This document shows, one piece after another, positions 34,624 through 42,784 of a stretch of 64,000 bases of DNA (the stretch's first letter is position 1; every line of letters begins with the position of its first letter). A program made the position numbers and the translations under genes. The DNA is from Paenibacillus rhizovicinus (GTDB lineage: Bacteria > Bacillota > Bacilli > Paenibacillales > Paenibacillaceae), in NCBI RefSeq assembly GCF_010365285.1, contig NZ_CP048286.1:5179501-5243500 (forward strand), in the 5' to 3' direction. Below the pieces are notes generated by a model. It worked only from the letters and a program-made list of their open reading frames with translations. It made no database searches and was not told where the DNA came from.

Positions 34624-35592
34624 ATGATGCGCGACGTATACGCCGGGATCGACATCGGCGGGACGAATACCGTTGTCGGTCTATTTAACGAGCAAATGAA
34701 GCTGGTCATGAAAAGCAGTTTCGCGACGGCCAAGCCGGATCGGATCACGGGTGCTGCGCCGATGCTGGATCGCTTGGCGGACGAGGTGCGCCGGCTGGCG
34801 GACGATCGCAGCGCAGGCGGCAGACTGCGCCGGGTCGGGATCGGAGTACCGGGCCAGATCGATGCGGTGCATGGCATCGTTCGCGAGGCCAGCAACCTTG
34901 GCTGGCATGACGTCCACTTGGCGGCGGAGATGAAGAAACGGCTGAACGTGCCCGTGGCGATCGAGCATGACGTGCGTTCGTATGCGAAGGGAGAAGCGGC
35001 CGGCGGCGCAGGCAAGGGCTGCCGCAACTTGATCTGCCTGACCATCGGCACCGGCATCGCGGCAGCCATTATGGCGGATGGCGCGATGGTTCGCGGGGCG
35101 AACGGGCTGGCCGGCGAGTTCGGCCATGACATCGTGGACGGAGAAACGGCGCCATGCTCCTGCGGCAAGTCGGGGTGTCTGGAGACGATCGCCTCCGCGA
35201 CCGGCATTGCCCGTCTCGCGGAAGAGCTGGTGCTTGCGGGCCGCATCCCCGATTTGGCTGCCCGGAGCGGTTCCATTACCGCACAAGAGGTTTATCAGGC
35301 TTGCATGCGAGGAGACAAGGATGCGCGAACGTTGTTTGAACGCGTAGGCACCTTGATCGGGCGCAAGCTTGCCGGGCTCGTGTATGCGCTGGACCCGGAG
35401 ATGATTATCGTCGGCGGCGGCGTGGCGGCGGCGGGCGATCTATTGCTCGAGCCGATCAGGCAGGAGCTGGGGCGCCATTGTCCGCATCAAGCGTCGTATC
35501 TGAAGGTCTCGGCGGCGCAATTGGGTGACGAGGCCGGACTGATCGGCGCGCTTCATACCGGCCTGGCCGGCGATGAACGGGTCGATATGTGA
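34624..35592 (+). CDS. ROK family sugar kinase
   Basis: A 322-residue sugar kinase. AGIDIGGTNTVVGLFN is the ATP phosphate loop; IEHDVRSYAKGEAAGGAG replaces the usual Asn-Asp with His-Asp at the catalytic block; LAGEFGHDIVDG gives the substrate Glu and His; CSCGKSGCLETIAS is the ROK zinc-binding motif. There is no DNA-binding domain, so it is an enzyme rather than a repressor. With nagA in the same run, N-acetylglucosamine or a related hexosamine is a reasonable substrate (inference); glucose is the alternative. It ends the operon at a strong terminator. Confidence 0.9.
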   Translation: MMRDVYAGIDIGGTNTVVGLFNEQMKLVMKSSFATAKPDRITGAAPMLDRLADEVRRLADDRSAGGRLRRVGIGVPGQIDAVHGIVREASNLGWHDVHLAAEMKKRLNVPVAIEHDVRSYAKGEAAGGAGKGCRNLICLTIGTGIAAAIMADGAMVRGANGLAGEFGHDIVDGETAPCSCGKSGCLETIASATGIARLAEELVLAGRIPDLAARSGSITAQEVYQACMRGDKDARTLFERVGTLIGRKLAGLVYALDPEMIIVGGGVAAAGDLLLEPIRQELGRHCPHQASYLKVSAAQLGDEAGLIGALHTGLAGDERVDM

Positions 35593-35642
35593 GTTCTGGA
35601 GAGGGAGAGCAGGGTGACTGCCATCTTGCTCTAGTTGTAACG

Positions 35643-35692
35643 ATCCGGCGAGGCAAAGGGGAACCTTTGCCTCGCCGGATTCGTGCTTTTTA
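35643..35692. terminator. Strong terminator between convergent genes
   Basis: ATCCGGCGAGGCAAAGG pairs perfectly over 17 bp with its complement around the loop GGAA; a CTTTTTAG run follows on the plus side. Confidence 0.85.
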
Positions 35693-35706
35693 GCCCGGTG
35701 GATGCT

Positions 35707-36555
35707 TCATTGGCCTGGACTAGACCTGCTGTATAAGAGCGGATTGAGCGGGCTTTGAATGAGATCTCCCGGCCCTGCGCCAGGTATGCAGCCGGCGAGA
35801 TCGAGCGCTTGGGAACGCGTGCGGATTTCCTCGGCTACTCGCGCGCCGTCGGCTACGTAGATGACGGTCATCACTTCCCGCGCATCTCCGGTCGGATTGG
35901 CCGGCGCATTATGCATCGTCCAGCCGTCATGGAACGTGGCATCTCCCGCCGCCATAGCACCGTAAGTAACGGCCGGGAACCCTTTGGCCGCGATCAGCTC
36001 CTTGAGCGTCCGGTGCGATTCGTCCGAAATCAGCAGATCAACGGCGTAACCGAGCTTGTGGCTGCCGGAAGCGAAAGTCATCGACCCCATCTCTGCGGGA
36101 ATATCGACGATCGGCATCCACATCGTGATCGTCTTGCCCGTATCGATCGGCCACAATACTTGGTCCTGATGCCATGGCGTATGGCCGCCTCCAGGTTCCT
36201 TGAACAATGCCTGATCGTGATACATGCGCACGCCGTCCACGCCCATCAGGTCTGCGGCGATCTTGGCGAAGCGCCGCGCAAAAGCGAATTTCCTGGCCGC
36301 CTCCGAGCGCTCCCATAAATTCGCGACCTGGATGAACGCTTTGCCGTAAGTCGAACGTTTTTCCAACGGTTCCATAGGCTTGGCATCGGCCAACACGCAT
36401 TGTCGGATCACTTCCCGGTAAGGGACGATCTCTTCCTTGGCAGCGACGCCTCTGACGATCGTATGACCGTTCTCGCGGTAATGCGCAATCTGCTCACCGG
36501 AGAGGGAATAGCTCGTTTGCAGATCGGGCAATTGCATGTCTTCGTAAGGTTTCAA
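35707..36555 (-). CDS. Phytanoyl-CoA dioxygenase (PhyH) family protein
   Basis: A 282-residue Fe(II)/2-oxoglutarate-type oxygenase. The His and Asp iron ligands are in HTPWHQDQVLWP, and the distal His in FHDGWTMHNAPAN; Arg in GDAREVMTVIY would bind 2-oxoglutarate. The start is a TTG at 36555 with AAGGAGGAGC 5-6 bp upstream. It diverges from the AraC regulator at 36715 over 159 bp, which suggests that regulator controls it. Bacterial members hydroxylate varied small molecules; the substrate is unknown. Confidence 0.87.
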   Translation of the reverse strand: MKPYEDMQLPDLQTSYSLSGEQIAHYRENGHTIVRGVAAKEEIVPYREVIRQCVLADAKPMEPLEKRSTYGKAFIQVANLWERSEAARKFAFARRFAKIAADLMGVDGVRMYHDQALFKEPGGGHTPWHQDQVLWPIDTGKTITMWMPIVDIPAEMGSMTFASGSHKLGYAVDLLISDESHRTLKELIAAKGFPAVTYGAMAAGDATFHDGWTMHNAPANPTGDAREVMTVIYVADGARVAEEIRTRSQALDLAGCIPGAGPGDLIQSPLNPLLYSRSSPGQ

Positions 36556-36714
36556 TGGAGCTCCTCCTTGCTATTTACTATCTGCCAATTCAGTATAGCG
36601 GGACGTTGGAAGACACAGTTGTCATAATACGATATGCGCATGCGTTTTTTTGATTTTTTTCTATGGTCGGCCGAATTGCGATCCAGGCCGCCATCCGAAT
36701 AAGGAGGATGCCGT

Positions 36715-37587
36715 TTGCAGGTCGAACAGGAAGCCATTGGCGTCGATTCCGGATTCCCCTTTTGGCTGACTTACCGCATGAGAGGCCGGTCGGAGTTCGC
36801 TGCCCCGATCTTTCATTTTCACGATATGCATGAAATCGTCATCGTTCACGAAGGAGAAGGCGACTTCTATATAGACAATCAAAGGTACGCGATGAAGAAG
36901 GGCAGCGTCTTTGCGATTGCCGGCAACGTGCTTCACCGATCGGCTCCGGACAAGAGCCGGCCGTTTCTGTGCTCGGTCGTTTTATTTCGCCCATCGATCG
37001 TGAAGATGCTTGCGGCTGACGGCGATTACGATCCGCTGCAGCCGTTCTATGGGGACGAAGGGCATCGGCAATGGCTGACAGGGGAGGAGCTGAGCCTATG
37101 CGAGCTCACGCTCGTCGAGATGAACGGCGAGTGGTCCGGCGCGCGGGTCGGCTGCCGTCATGCGCTTGTCGTGCTGCTTCATCGTCTGCTGCTCGCAATC
37201 AACCGCCGGCAGACCCGGCAGGACGAAGCTGCGGCGCCGGCCCCTTCGAGAAGCGCTGCATGGATGGATGGAATATTGCGTTATATTGACGATCATCCGC
37301 TGGATGAACGGATGACGCTGGACTGGCTGGCCCGGCAGGCACTGGTCGGACCCGAGCATTTTAGCCGTACGTTCCGGAGAGTGACAGGCTTTACGCTGCC
37401 GGCTTATCTATGTGCCAAACGGATGAGCAGGGCGAAGGAGCTTCTGCTGCATTCGGATCATTCGATTTCGTATATTGCCGATAGCTGCGGCTTCGGCAGC
37501 GTTTCTTATTTTCATCATGCGTTCAAGAAGCAGGCCGGCATAACGCCGGCTCTTTTCCGAAGGATCTCCCGGACGGGGGAGGGCTAG
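36715..37587 (+). CDS. AraC-family regulator with cupin-type sensor
   Basis: A 290-residue one-component regulator. The N-terminal half is a cupin: FHFHDMHEIVIVHEGEGDFYIDN and KKGSVFAIAGNVLHRS. The C-terminal 100 residues form the double HTH (TLDWLARQALVGPEHFSRTF; IADSCGFGSVSYFHHAFKKQ). A TTG start at 36715 follows AAGGAGG by 7 bp. It lies between the divergent PhyH gene and the sulfatase at 37696 and may control either. The cupin probably binds a sugar, as in related AraC proteins. Confidence 0.9.
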   Translation: MQVEQEAIGVDSGFPFWLTYRMRGRSEFAAPIFHFHDMHEIVIVHEGEGDFYIDNQRYAMKKGSVFAIAGNVLHRSAPDKSRPFLCSVVLFRPSIVKMLAADGDYDPLQPFYGDEGHRQWLTGEELSLCELTLVEMNGEWSGARVGCRHALVVLLHRLLLAINRRQTRQDEAAAPAPSRSAAWMDGILRYIDDHPLDERMTLDWLARQALVGPEHFSRTFRRVTGFTLPAYLCAKRMSRAKELLLHSDHSISYIADSCGFGSVSYFHHAFKKQAGITPALFRRISRTGEG

Positions 37588-37695
37588 CTATTCGTTGGCG
37601 GGAAAGGGAGAAGGGGGATTGACCGAAAGAGTCGGATTGCTCTACCTTGTAATCAGGATAGCGATTAGCAAATAGGCTGACAGGGGGAATCTAGC

Positions 37696-39207
37696 ATGGA
37701 TAAACCTAACATTTTGCTCATTACCAGCGATCAGCAGCATTGGAATACGATCGGTGCCTTCAATAAGGAAATTCAGACGCCGAATTTGGACAGGCTGGCG
37801 CAGGAAGGAACGACGTTCACGAGAGCGTACTGTCCGAATCCGACCTGCACGCCGTCAAGAGCATCGATCATAACCGGGATGTATCCAAGTCAGCACGGCG
37901 CGTGGACGCTCGGCACCAAACTGCTGGAAGACCGGCATACCGTCGGCGAGGATTTCGCCGCTAACGGTTATCGGACGGCGCTGGTCGGCAAAGCGCATTT
38001 TCAGCCGCTGATCGACACGGATGCGTATCCGTCCTTAGAGGCCTATCCGATTTTGCAAGATTTGGCGTTCTGGAAGCAGTTCAATGGCCCCTTCTACGGA
38101 TTCGACCATGTGGAATTGGCGCGCAACCATACGAACGAGGCGCATGTCGGTCAGCATTATGTGCTGTGGATGGAGGAGAAAGGCTGCTTGAATTGGCGCG
38201 ATTACTTCCTTCCTCCGACAGGGACGATGGATAAAACGATCGAGCACAAATGGCCGATTCCGGAGGAGTACCATTACAATACGTGGATTGCCGAACGTTC
38301 GAACGCGCTGCTCGAGCAGTTTAAGGCGAATGAGGAGCCGTTCTTCCTATGGTCAAGCTTCTTCGACCCTCACCCGGACTATCTCGTGCCCGAACCGTGG
38401 GATACGATGTATGATCCGGATCGGCTCACGATTCCGAAGGCCGTTCCGGGCGAGCATGACCGCAATCCGCCGCATTTCCGAATGACGCAGGAGGAGGATC
38501 CGGATTTCGGCGCTTTGCGCGAAACGGGATTCGGCATTCATGGCTACCACTCCCATGTTCAGCGTTCTCCCGAAGAGCGCAAGAGACAGGTCGCGACGTA
38601 TTACGGCATGGTTAGCTGCATGGATCAAGCCATCGGCCGGATATTGGATAAACTCGATGCGCTTGGCATGGCGGACAATACGATTGTCGTGTTTACGACG
38701 GACCATGGCCATTTCTTCGGTCAGCACGGCCTGCAGCATAAAGGCGGCTTCCATTACGAGGACTTGATCAGACTTCCGTTCATGGTCCGCTATCCTTCCC
38801 GCGTTCCGGCCGGACGCGTATCGCCGGCGATTCAATCGCTGGTGGATCTGGCGCCTACGTTCCTGTCTCTTGCAGGCTTGCCCGTACCTTCCGCAATGAC
38901 GGGCGTGAATCAAAGCGGCGTATGGCTCGGGGAGCGGGAGACGGCCAGAGATCATGCCATCTGCGAATTCCGGCATGAGCCGACGACCATTCACCAGAAG
39001 ACGTACGTCGATGACCGCTACAAAATCACGGTGTATTACAATCAAACCTATGGCGAAATATTCGATCTCGAAGAGGACCCGGAGGAAATTCGCAATCTAT
39101 GGGATGATCCGGAGCATGCCGCTTTGAAGACGGAGCTGCTGCTGAAATACGCTTGGGCCGAGCTGGGAAAAGAATCGATGCCGATGCCGCGTATCTGGCA
39201 TGCGTGA
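37696..39207 (+). CDS. Sulfatase (formylglycine type)
   Basis: A 503-residue sulfatase without signal peptide, so probably cytoplasmic. NILLITSDQQHWNTIG gives the metal Asp; Cys51 in CTPSRASIITGMYPS is the residue oxidised to formylglycine by a maturase not found here. VVFTTDHGHFFGQHGLQHKGG gives further metal and sulfate ligands. The C-terminus has the normal IFDLEEDPEEIRNLWDDP ending. GACAGGGGG precedes the ATG. It follows the AraC gene by 108 bp. Likely to remove sulfate esters from an imported sugar; arylsulfatase and phosphonate hydrolase activities are alternatives. Confidence 0.9.
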   Translation: MDKPNILLITSDQQHWNTIGAFNKEIQTPNLDRLAQEGTTFTRAYCPNPTCTPSRASIITGMYPSQHGAWTLGTKLLEDRHTVGEDFAANGYRTALVGKAHFQPLIDTDAYPSLEAYPILQDLAFWKQFNGPFYGFDHVELARNHTNEAHVGQHYVLWMEEKGCLNWRDYFLPPTGTMDKTIEHKWPIPEEYHYNTWIAERSNALLEQFKANEEPFFLWSSFFDPHPDYLVPEPWDTMYDPDRLTIPKAVPGEHDRNPPHFRMTQEEDPDFGALRETGFGIHGYHSHVQRSPEERKRQVATYYGMVSCMDQAIGRILDKLDALGMADNTIVVFTTDHGHFFGQHGLQHKGGFHYEDLIRLPFMVRYPSRVPAGRVSPAIQSLVDLAPTFLSLAGLPVPSAMTGVNQSGVWLGERETARDHAICEFRHEPTTIHQKTYVDDRYKITVYYNQTYGEIFDLEEDPEEIRNLWDDPEHAALKTELLLKYAWAELGKESMPMPRIWHA

Positions 39208-39260
39208 GTAAGGGCTGTATGCCGGCTGTATGCCGGTCGAGCCGCCTGCCTTGTCCCTGC

Positions 39261-39451
39261 TAACGAATCCCATGCAGCTTATTTGGCTCAAAAACGGCCT
39301 AATTAAAATCTAACGAACCCAGAAAACCTTATTTTCAGAAAACACGCTATTTAGAGGGTTTTTCGCTTGTTTTCTCAGACATAAAGCCGCTGTGGTTCGT
39401 TAGAATTCGAAAAGCGGTTATGAAAGCAAATAAGCGCGATTCAGTTCCTTA
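39261..39451. repeat. Symmetric four-box repeat element (copy B)
   Basis: Forward TAACGAA boxes start at 39261 and 39311 (50 bp apart), an inverted TTCGTTA box at 39396, and a one-mismatch inverted box TTCCTTA at 39445 (49 bp further). The inner pair extends to an 11-bp perfect inverted repeat (39309-39319 with 39394-39404). Both forward boxes are followed by TTATTT. Layout matches copy A at 4884-5066. It occupies most of the gap between the sulfatase and GH5 genes. Confidence 0.8.
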
Positions 39452-39453
39452 GC

Positions 39454-39493
39454 AAAGAAGACCAGCATCCGTTAATGGATACTGGTCTTTCTT
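39454..39493 (-). terminator. Terminator after the GH5 gene
   Basis: AAGACCAG-C-ATCC pairs with GGAT-A-CTGGTCTT around GTTAAT; read on the minus strand it is followed by a weak T-rich stretch. It may also stop plus-strand transcription. Confidence 0.65.
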
Positions 39494-39531
39494 CGTTGTT
39501 GCTACGATTCCCCCACGGTTGCGATACCCGA

Positions 39532-41340
39532 TTAGTAGATGACGTAATCGTCGCAGTAGATCGTCCCGGAAGACGTCCAGGCTCCGATCTCCAGCTTTGC
39601 GGTACCTGCAGGAGCTACGTAAGTGGCGGTCTTCTGGCTGTAGCTGGAGGATGTAATGTTGAGGTCGACTTCCGAACCCGCGATATCGGCGCCGCTTGCG
39701 TTCTTGGCCTTGATATAGATGGCGCCGCTGCCACCGGTTGCGTCTGCTTTGCCGTAAGCCGAGAGATGATAGGTCGTTCCGGCAGAAGCGTTTAGTTGTT
39801 CGAATACGCCGCTTCCGTTCGTAACTTTGGCCGAATAGCTTCCGGAGTTGGCATTTCCGGTCACGGCTGAAACGCTGCCCCAGCTGCCCCATGAAGTCAA
39901 GCCGGATTCAAAACCGGGGTTGGCAAGTAAATTGGGCGTAAGCGAATAATCATCGCAGTAGATCGTCCCGGACGATGTCCAGGCGCCGACTTCCAGTTTT
40001 GCCGTACCGGCAGGAGCTACATAGGTTGTCGTTTTCTTGCTATAGCTGGAGGATGTAATGTTGAGGTCGACTTCCGAACCCGCGATATCGGTACCGCTTG
40101 CGTTCTTGGCCTTGATATAGATGGCGCCGCTGCCGCCGCCTGCATCTGCTTTGCCGTAGGCGGACAGATTATAGCTGACTCCGGCGCTTGCATTAATATC
40201 CTGATACACGCCGCCGCCGCTCGGCACTTTGACAGAGTAGCTTCCGGAATTGGCATTGCTTGCTACGGCCGAAGCGCTGCCCCAAGTCCCCCATGAGGAC
40301 AAGCCCGACTCGAAACCGGTATTGGCAAGCGAATTCGCCGAACCAAGTCCCGGTTGGCTGCTTAACCACGTTTTCGTAGCCTGGATGGCATTCTTGAGCT
40401 GCGTGCCCCAAGTCGTCAGCACGCCGCTATTTTGCACGTTATCCATGCCGTTGCCGGGTCTCCACCAGCTCCAGCCGCTATAACCTTGCGAATAACCATT
40501 GGTAACTGCCCAGTTGGAGACTGTATCAATGACTTGATTCGCGTTAGCGTCGGTCGACAGGTCATCGGTCGATGGTCCGAACTCCCCGTTGATCAGCGGA
40601 ATCGCCCCGTCGGCGCTGAGGGTGCTGCTATAATACGTGGAGCCGAATTGAGCGTTGTTAACGCCGCCGATCCATTTGGTGCCGTTAAGATAGGCATTCT
40701 GAACGGTACTTGCATTGGTCGAATAGTCGGACAGCCAGCCATAGAAGTGTGAATCCCAGACGACCCCGTGCATCGAAGCATAACTGCTTGGGGTTTGGGC
40801 ATTCGCTCCCTCGGTGTAGAGGACAACGATATTATTGTTGCCGGTACTTCTGACTTGATTGTAAACGGCAACGTGTTCATTGGTTAAAGCGGCGTTCGTG
40901 GGCTCATTCATGGTGCCGATCCAAACATAGGGATTGCTCTTATAGTAATTCGCGAGTGAGTTGATCCAACTAAGGTAATTGCTAGGCTCGCTGCTCGTAT
41001 CGATCGTCGGCCAAGGATGGTATTCGATCTCGCAGACGACGCCGTGCGCGGTCATTGTATTGATGAACGACGAAAAGTAGGAAGGAGCATTCATTCCATC
41101 ATCAGGGATACGGATGAAGTTGATCCCCGGAAACATGGCAAGGACTTGGTCGGCGGTACCGTCGCTGAGATACATGTCTAACCCGCTTGCGACATAGCGG
41201 TTACCGTTGGGGTCGTAAATTTTGCCGTTTACGACCTGGAAATTCCCATTGCCCGCCGCTTGACTGGCGGGTACGAAGGATAAAGACAAGATGAGCGATA
41301 ATGCCAACAATAGTGCGAATTTACTTCTTGCTGCTTTCAT
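39532..41340 (-). CDS. Secreted GH5-type glycoside hydrolase with two carbohydrate-binding modules
   Basis: A 602-residue exported enzyme. The signal peptide ends near residue 28 (ASQAA). The catalytic domain (about 30-335) is of the cellulase/mannanase type: Glu146 in GTMNEPT is the probable acid/base and Glu253 in INGEFGP the nucleophile. Two tandem beta-sandwich modules follow (about 338-468 and 472-602), each opening with NPGFESGL-like words and ending in GTIYCDDY, as in CBM4/9-like domains. No SLH domain, so it is released. AAAGGAGGG precedes the ATG and a cre site lies 36 bp upstream. Cellulose, mannan or another beta-glucan could be the substrate. Confidence 0.88.
   Translation of the reverse strand: MKAARSKFALLLALSLILSLSFVPASQAAGNGNFQVVNGKIYDPNGNRYVASGLDMYLSDGTADQVLAMFPGINFIRIPDDGMNAPSYFSSFINTMTAHGVVCEIEYHPWPTIDTSSEPSNYLSWINSLANYYKSNPYVWIGTMNEPTNAALTNEHVAVYNQVRSTGNNNIVVLYTEGANAQTPSSYASMHGVVWDSHFYGWLSDYSTNASTVQNAYLNGTKWIGGVNNAQFGSTYYSSTLSADGAIPLINGEFGPSTDDLSTDANANQVIDTVSNWAVTNGYSQGYSGWSWWRPGNGMDNVQNSGVLTTWGTQLKNAIQATKTWLSSQPGLGSANSLANTGFESGLSSWGTWGSASAVASNANSGSYSVKVPSGGGVYQDINASAGVSYNLSAYGKADAGGGSGAIYIKAKNASGTDIAGSEVDLNITSSSYSKKTTTYVAPAGTAKLEVGAWTSSGTIYCDDYSLTPNLLANPGFESGLTSWGSWGSVSAVTGNANSGSYSAKVTNGSGVFEQLNASAGTTYHLSAYGKADATGGSGAIYIKAKNASGADIAGSEVDLNITSSSYSQKTATYVAPAGTAKLEIGAWTSSGTIYCDDYVIY
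39541..40328 (-). repeat. Two tandem 402-bp repeats encoding binding modules
   Basis: Within the GH5 gene the stretch 39541-39927 recurs at 39943-40328 with a 402-bp (134-codon) period and very high similarity, including long identical runs around 39650-39710 and 40055-40115. Confidence 0.85.
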
Positions 41341-41374
41341 AAAAACCCTCCTTTTCGAATGAAATACACGTTTA

Positions 41375-41389
41375 TTGTAAACGGTTTCA
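41375..41389 (+). promoter_or_regulatory. cre (CcpA) site upstream of the GH5 gene
   Basis: TTGTAAACGGTTTCA fits both the 15-base cre consensus WTGNAANCGNWNNCW and the stricter TGWAANCGNTNWCA. It lies in the 5' leader or promoter region of the minus-strand GH5 gene, so glucose repression of that gene is expected. Confidence 0.75.
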
Positions 41390-41566
41390 TAAAAAGGCGG
41401 AATTAAATATTCTACACCGACCTTTCATTTTCTACTGTCTTGGCATCGCATTCGATCGTGTAGTCAAGCAAGCAGCTCTTCCGCTCTCCACGCTCTACGC
41501 CGCCGAGACCGGGACCATTCGGTTGCGGCATCAAAAATTCGAAGTGGTGCGCATCGAAGATCCATT

Positions 41567-41575
41567 GCTATAATA
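41567..41575 (+). promoter_or_regulatory. Extended -10 promoter of the ArsR-type regulator
   Basis: TGCTATAAT is a perfect TGn-extended -10 box 25 bp before the start codon; no good -35 is seen. Confidence 0.6.
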
Positions 41576-41599
41576 AAAGGCAGAGAGGGGCGTACGGAC

Positions 41600-42511
41600 A
41601 TGGAGTACAGCTTGGATGTGAGGTTCAAACCATTGTATGAAATCATGGGCAGCCTGCATGCCTATGTTTGTCGTAAATCGCATAAAAAGCTCGATTTATC
41701 CCCGTCCTGGGCGAAACAAGTCAGTCAACGGATCACGCCCGAATTGGCGGAGCTGCTGGACGGCGTTCAGATCGACGGCGACTGGAAGCTGACGTATCTG
41801 CTCGTTCATTTATGCCCCGGGGAAGGCGCCGGCGATTTCGTCGATTGGCTCAAAGGGATGACGCCGGGAGATCTGTATGAATTAATGTCGCCCTACGGGA
41901 ACCAGTTCCCGAACCAGATGGGTGAATTCCGCGATCATACCGCGATGCTGTTCGAGCAGTGGCACGAGCAATATTTTCGGCATGTCGACCCCTTGATCCT
42001 CGAGGGACTCGCCCAAGAAGCGCGTGCCCGCAAGCAAGCGCTTCCGTCCGCGGATCCGTTCGCGTTCGTCGACGAGACGACGAACGGGCTGTCGTTCACG
42101 CCCATGAACGGGCTCGAGCAGGTGGTTCTCATGCCGCAATATCATTTTCAGCCGATCAACGTCATCAGCAGTTTCGGCAAAGTCACCGTCTGTCATTATG
42201 CCGCCAGAGTATACGTAGGCGACGACGATTTCCTGACGCCGCATGAGTACCGCATGATCCGCAGCTTGGCGGAGAAGAGCCGGTTGAAGATTTTGAGATA
42301 TCTCAATCAAGGGCCGCGTTCGTTCATTGAAATCGTGCGTCATATGGAATTATCCAAAGGGATTACCCATGATCATATTTCCAAGCTTCGCCATGCCGGC
42401 ATGCTGACGGCGCACTTCGAGGGCGAGACGCTTACGGCCTACAGTCTCCGAACAAGCGCATTGGAGCAGGTTCACAGCAAAATCATGGGTTATATCGAGC
42501 AGGGCAGCTGA
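41600..42511 (+). CDS. ArsR-type winged-helix regulator with large N-terminal domain
   Basis: A 303-residue protein. Residues 1-205 form an uncharacterised domain, possibly DUF5937-like (MEYSLDVRFKPLYEIMGSLH, typical opening), and the last 90 carry an ArsR-like winged helix (IRSLAEKSRLKILRYLNQGPRSFIEIVRHMELSKGI). No metal-binding Cys cluster is visible, so it is not a metal sensor of the classical kind. It lies just upstream of the peptide-type ABC operon, whose promoter carries an operator-like inverted repeat, so it may control that operon (inference). A strong terminator follows. Confidence 0.82.
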   Translation: MEYSLDVRFKPLYEIMGSLHAYVCRKSHKKLDLSPSWAKQVSQRITPELAELLDGVQIDGDWKLTYLLVHLCPGEGAGDFVDWLKGMTPGDLYELMSPYGNQFPNQMGEFRDHTAMLFEQWHEQYFRHVDPLILEGLAQEARARKQALPSADPFAFVDETTNGLSFTPMNGLEQVVLMPQYHFQPINVISSFGKVTVCHYAARVYVGDDDFLTPHEYRMIRSLAEKSRLKILRYLNQGPRSFIEIVRHMELSKGITHDHISKLRHAGMLTAHFEGETLTAYSLRTSALEQVHSKIMGYIEQGS

Positions 42512-42535
42512 TAGGCAGCCTGCGTGTGTTGTATC

Positions 42536-42580
42536 AACGCTTTCGCATCGCGAGTTCCGCGGTGCGGGAGCGTTTTTTTT
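42536..42580 (+). terminator. Terminator after the ArsR-type gene
   Basis: AACGCT..CGCATCGCG pairs with CGCGGTGCG..AGCGTT and is followed by eight T. Confidence 0.85.
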
Positions 42581-42668
42581 GTGCGGCGCAAAACAATAGG
42601 AATTCTCGCTGATAGTATAGTTGCCGATCATGAACTTCTGTATTATTCTTCATACAAAGAAATTATTT

Positions 42669-42692
42669 TCGGTTCTCTATTTACAGAACCGA
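42669..42692. promoter_or_regulatory. Operator-like inverted repeat over the -35 box
   Basis: TCGGTTCT (42669-42676) and AGAACCGA (42685-42692) are perfect complements separated by 8 bp. The repeat covers the -35 element of the promoter at 42680-42708, the position expected for a repressor site. Confidence 0.6.
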
Positions 42693-42708
42693 TATTCATA
42701 CTTATAAT
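42680..42708 (+). promoter_or_regulatory. Sigma-A type promoter of the first Opp/Dpp operon
   Basis: TTTACA (42680-42685), 17-bp spacer, TATAAT (42703-42708). The start codon of the binding protein is about 70 bp beyond the expected transcription start. Confidence 0.75.
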
Positions 42709-42784
42709 AAGGACAAAGAAAGCAAAGTAATTCTATCGGAATTAAAAAAAGACGGCATATAGCAGTCCATTCCAGGAGGGTATC

